A stretch of DNA of 16,921 bases from assembly GCA_030039095.1 (NCBI GenBank), contig JASHQP010000348.1, positions 1 through 16,921 on the forward strand, given 5' to 3'. The notes under the pieces are model-generated. The model searched no databases, had not been told where the DNA came from, and saw nothing but the letters and a program-made list of their open reading frames with translations. The position numbers and the translations under genes are program-made. The DNA comes from Streptosporangiaceae bacterium (GTDB taxonomy: Bacteria; Actinomycetota; Actinomycetes; Streptosporangiales; Streptosporangiaceae). This document shows positions 15,092 to 16,921 of the stretch, in pieces (positions within the stretch are counted from its first letter, which is position 1; each line of letters starts with the position of its first letter).

Positions 15092-15145
15092 AGTGTCGCC
15101 GGCGCGGCGCTGTCGTCCTAGCGGACGCTACGGGCCGGCGACACT
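15092..15145. terminator. Strong nested stem-loop downstream of hadB
   Basis: AGTGTCGCCGGC (15092-15103) and GCCGGCGACACT (15134-15145) are perfect 12-bp complements. Between them lies a second hairpin, CGTCC (15114-15118), TAGC, GGACG (15123-15127). No T-tract follows, which is common for actinomycete terminators. It is about 190 nt past the hadB stop, so a terminator or a structured leader element for murB is possible. Confidence 0.45.
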
Positions 15146-15181
15146 ACGGAATGTCTTGCCTGCCAGCCGCTGAGATCTGCA

Positions 15182-15211
15182 AGACACGCTCCAGCCGGCC
15201 CGGGCGTGTCT
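15182..15211. terminator. Second hairpin in the hadB-murB gap
   Basis: AGACACGC (15182-15189) pairs perfectly with GCGTGTCT (15204-15211) around a 14-nt loop. It lies 36 nt after the larger stem-loop and may act with it. Confidence 0.35.
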
Positions 15212-15318
15212 CGCCGGCGGGACGCCAGCGCGTTGCTGGTGAGTGGCAACCTGCTCCCGTAGGCTCGTGCCCCGGGCACGGGGCCGCTGGGCCCCCGGTC
15301 TGACCAGGAGTGGGAGGC

Positions 15319-16446
15319 ATGACGCCAACCGTGCGTGAGCAGGTGATGCTCGCCGCGTACACGACGCTCGGCGTCGGCGGCCCGGCCGCCCGCTTCGTCG
15401 ACGCCGGCACGGATGAGCAGGTCATCGCCGAGGTGCGCGACGCGGATGCCACCGGCGAGCCGGTGCTCGTCCTCGGTGGCGGCAGCAACCTGGTCGTGGC
15501 CGACGAGGGCTTTCCCGGAACCGTGGTGCACGTCGCGACCAGCGGGGTCGCCGTCACCGATGACGGCGACGGCGTTCTCGTGGCCGTGGCCGCCGGCGAG
15601 GACTGGGACTGCCTGACCGAGCGGTGCGTGGCCGAGTGTCTGTCCGGCATCGAGTGTCTGTCCGGCATCCCCGGCCTGGCCGGCGCGACGCCGATCCAGA
15701 ACGTGGGCGCGTACGGGCAGGAGGTCTCCGAGACCGTCGTCGCGGTGCGGGCCTACGACCGGCTCCGTGACACGATCGCCACGCTGGCCAACGCCGAGTG
15801 CGGCTTCGGGTACCGGACCAGCGCGTTCAAGCGCAGCGTCGGCGTCCAGCGCGGCCGCGCCGCCCTGGACGCGGCGGCAGCGACCGGGAGATTCGTCGTG
15901 CTCGGCGTGACGTTCCGGCTCGGCAGGGACCCGTTGTCCGCGCCGGTCCGATACGGCGAGCTGGCCAGGCTGCTGGGTACCGGCGACGGCGGGAGGGCGC
16001 CGCTCGCCGACGTCCGCTCGGCCGTGCTCGCGCTGCGCCGCGGCAAGGGGATGGTGCTGGACCCGGCCGATCCGGACACGCGCAGCGCCGGATCCTTCTT
16101 CACGAACCCGGTGCTGGACGAGGGCCAGCTCGCCGACGTGCAGCGCAGGGCGGCGGCCACGGCGGGCGTGGCGGCAGCGGAGGTCAGCGTGCCGCACTTC
16201 CCCGCCGGGGACGGCCAGGTCAAGGTGCCGGCCGCGTGGCTGATCGAGCACGCCGGCTTCGGCAAGGGATACAGCGGCGGCGGCGGCGCGCGCATCTCGT
16301 CCAAGCACACCCTGGCGCTCGTCAACGGCGGCGGCGCCAGCAGCGCCAGCCTCGTCGCGCTGGCGCGCGAGATCAGGAACGGCGTGCGGCAGGCCTTCGG
16401 GGTCGAACTGGTCAACGAGCCCGTGCTGATCGGCGCCGCCCTCTGA
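15319..16446 (+). CDS. murB: UDP-N-acetylmuramate dehydrogenase (MurB)
   Basis: A 375-residue FAD enzyme that reduces UDP-N-acetylglucosamine enolpyruvate to UDP-N-acetylmuramate with NADPH, in cytoplasmic peptidoglycan precursor synthesis. Visible motifs are YTTLGVGGPAARFV near the start, the FAD-binding VLGGGSNLVVADEGF (about 52-66) and GIPGLAGATPIQNVGAYGQE. GFGYRTSAFK follows, then the proton-donor serine S259 in AGSFFTNP and the C-terminal glutamate E367 in VNEPVLIG. The extended tyrosine-loop region indicates the type I form. ATG 15319 is chosen because AGGAG (15306-15310) is 8 nt upstream. A GTG at 15310 lies within that ribosome site. Position after hadAB agrees with actinomycete gene order. 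Confidence 0.95.
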   Translation: MTPTVREQVMLAAYTTLGVGGPAARFVDAGTDEQVIAEVRDADATGEPVLVLGGGSNLVVADEGFPGTVVHVATSGVAVTDDGDGVLVAVAAGEDWDCLTERCVAECLSGIECLSGIPGLAGATPIQNVGAYGQEVSETVVAVRAYDRLRDTIATLANAECGFGYRTSAFKRSVGVQRGRAALDAAAATGRFVVLGVTFRLGRDPLSAPVRYGELARLLGTGDGGRAPLADVRSAVLALRRGKGMVLDPADPDTRSAGSFFTNPVLDEGQLADVQRRAAATAGVAAAEVSVPHFPAGDGQVKVPAAWLIEHAGFGKGYSGGGGARISSKHTLALVNGGGASSASLVALAREIRNGVRQAFGVELVNEPVLIGAAL

Positions 16447-16459
16447 CCCGCGAGGCGCG

Positions 16460-16921
16460 TCAGAACGACGCGGCCAGCAGGGCGAGGAACGCTCCGGCGA
16501 TCATGAACGGGCCGAACGGGATGCGCCGGCGCCACGAGGTGCGGCGCAGCAGCAGCAAGGCGAGCCCGTAGCCGGCGGCGAGCAGGAACCCGGCGAAGGT
16601 GCCCGCGACCAGCACGGGCCAGCCGGCCCAGGCCAGCATCGTGCCGAGGCTGGCGGCGAGCTTGGCGTCGCCGAGCCCGACCGCTGACCGGCTCACGACC
16701 GCGAGGATCGCGTAGCCGGCGGCAAGCGCCAGCCCGCCCGCCGCCGCGCGGATCATGCTGTGCCAGTGCCCGCCGGCCGCCGCGGCCAGCAGCAGCCAGG
16801 CAGCGGTTCCGGCGTAGGCAGGCACGGTGAGCACGTCGGGGAGCCGCTGCACTGCGGCGTCGATCCAGGCAAGCGGGACCGCGGCGATGGCGAGCCAGCA
16901 GGCCGCCGCGAGCACGAGGCC
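16460..16921 (-). CDS. A24-family prepilin-type peptidase, partial at window edge
   Basis: At least 153 residues of a polytopic membrane protein, open at the right edge. Both aspartates of the A24 active site are present: the first in PLAWIDAAVQRLPD (D19 counted from a GTG at 16915) and the second in GLGDAKLAAS (D83, the GxGD motif). Four to five hydrophobic helices and a basic RRTSWRRRIPFGPF segment complete the C-terminus. FGPF before the last helix is typical of prepilin peptidases. It would cleave type IV prepilin or Flp-type leader peptides. The frame continues without a stop to 16921, so the true start lies outside. It converges on murB with 13 bp between stops. Confidence 0.88.
   Translation of the reverse strand, partial: GLVLAAACWLAIAAVPLAWIDAAVQRLPDVLTVPAYAGTAAWLLLAAAAGGHWHSMIRAAAGGLALAAGYAILAVVSRSAVGLGDAKLAASLGTMLAWAGWPVLVAGTFAGFLLAAGYGLALLLLRRTSWRRRIPFGPFMIAGAFLALLAASF

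Larger units (their letters stand above)
14901..15318. other. Untranslated interval between hadB and murB with several hairpins
   Basis: No coding frame with normal GC3 or a family match was found on either strand. Part of it (about 14950-15070) is clearly less GC-rich than the rest of the window. It holds a strong nested stem-loop at 15092-15145, a second hairpin at 15182-15211 and a small GC hairpin (15280-15295) 10 nt before the murB ribosome site. It probably contains the hadAB terminator and the murB promoter, though no clear -35/-10 pair was found. Confidence 0.5.

Noticed and set aside
15634..15669. Perfect 18-bp tandem duplication inside murB giving ECLSGI twice
   Set aside because: MurB proteins naturally have a near-repeat here (GLSGIE-LSGIPG), and the length agrees with the family. 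This is not an insertion, only a near-repeat that has become exact.

Overview
The window is very GC-rich, with codons ending almost always in G or C and several GTG or TTG starts. A tRNA-Met gene lies next to rpmG-hadA-hadB-murB, an order known from actinomycetes. I infer a high-GC, probably filamentous, actinobacterium of the Streptomyces/Streptosporangiales type. No species can be named from the sequence.

Layout. (1) 40-5270 is a small catabolic block: an APC-family permease (minus) divergent from a choline/ethanolamine-kinase-like phosphotransferase that overlaps a covalent-FAD dehydrogenase/GcvT fusion of the dimethylglycine/sarcosine dehydrogenase type. A role in uptake and use of methylated amines fits these genes. 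(2) 5333-5917 is a GNAT acetyltransferase. (3) 5918-11234 is an accessory stretch. It holds intact genes: a GT87-like membrane glycosyltransferase, an LtrA-family membrane protein, and a coupled HTH-regulator/membrane-protein pair. These lie among decayed genes: an MFS-like fragment, an ABC permease pseudogene with two frameshifts, and the first ~27 codons of an ECF sigma factor fused by deletion to that permease. Two related 48-bp nested palindromes (6364-6411 and 10369-10416) sit about 4 kb apart, each just 3' of a leftward gene and each next to decayed sequence. (4) 11312-13435 is a complete dipeptidyl-peptidase IV-type serine peptidase. (5) 13540-16446 is core genome: a tRNA-Met with a plausible promoter, rpmG, hadA, hadB, an untranslated stretch with strong hairpins, and murB. 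(6) 16460-16921 is the 3' part of an A24 prepilin-type peptidase cut by the window edge.

The most unusual material is the repeat-and-decay zone at 6.0-6.4 kb and 10.2-11.2 kb. The nested palindromes are a repeat family I do not recognise. A tandem repeat there duplicates the -35 region of the HTH gene promoter, and the sigma/permease scar records a specific deletion. I found no CRISPR array, transposase, integrase or complete mobile element.
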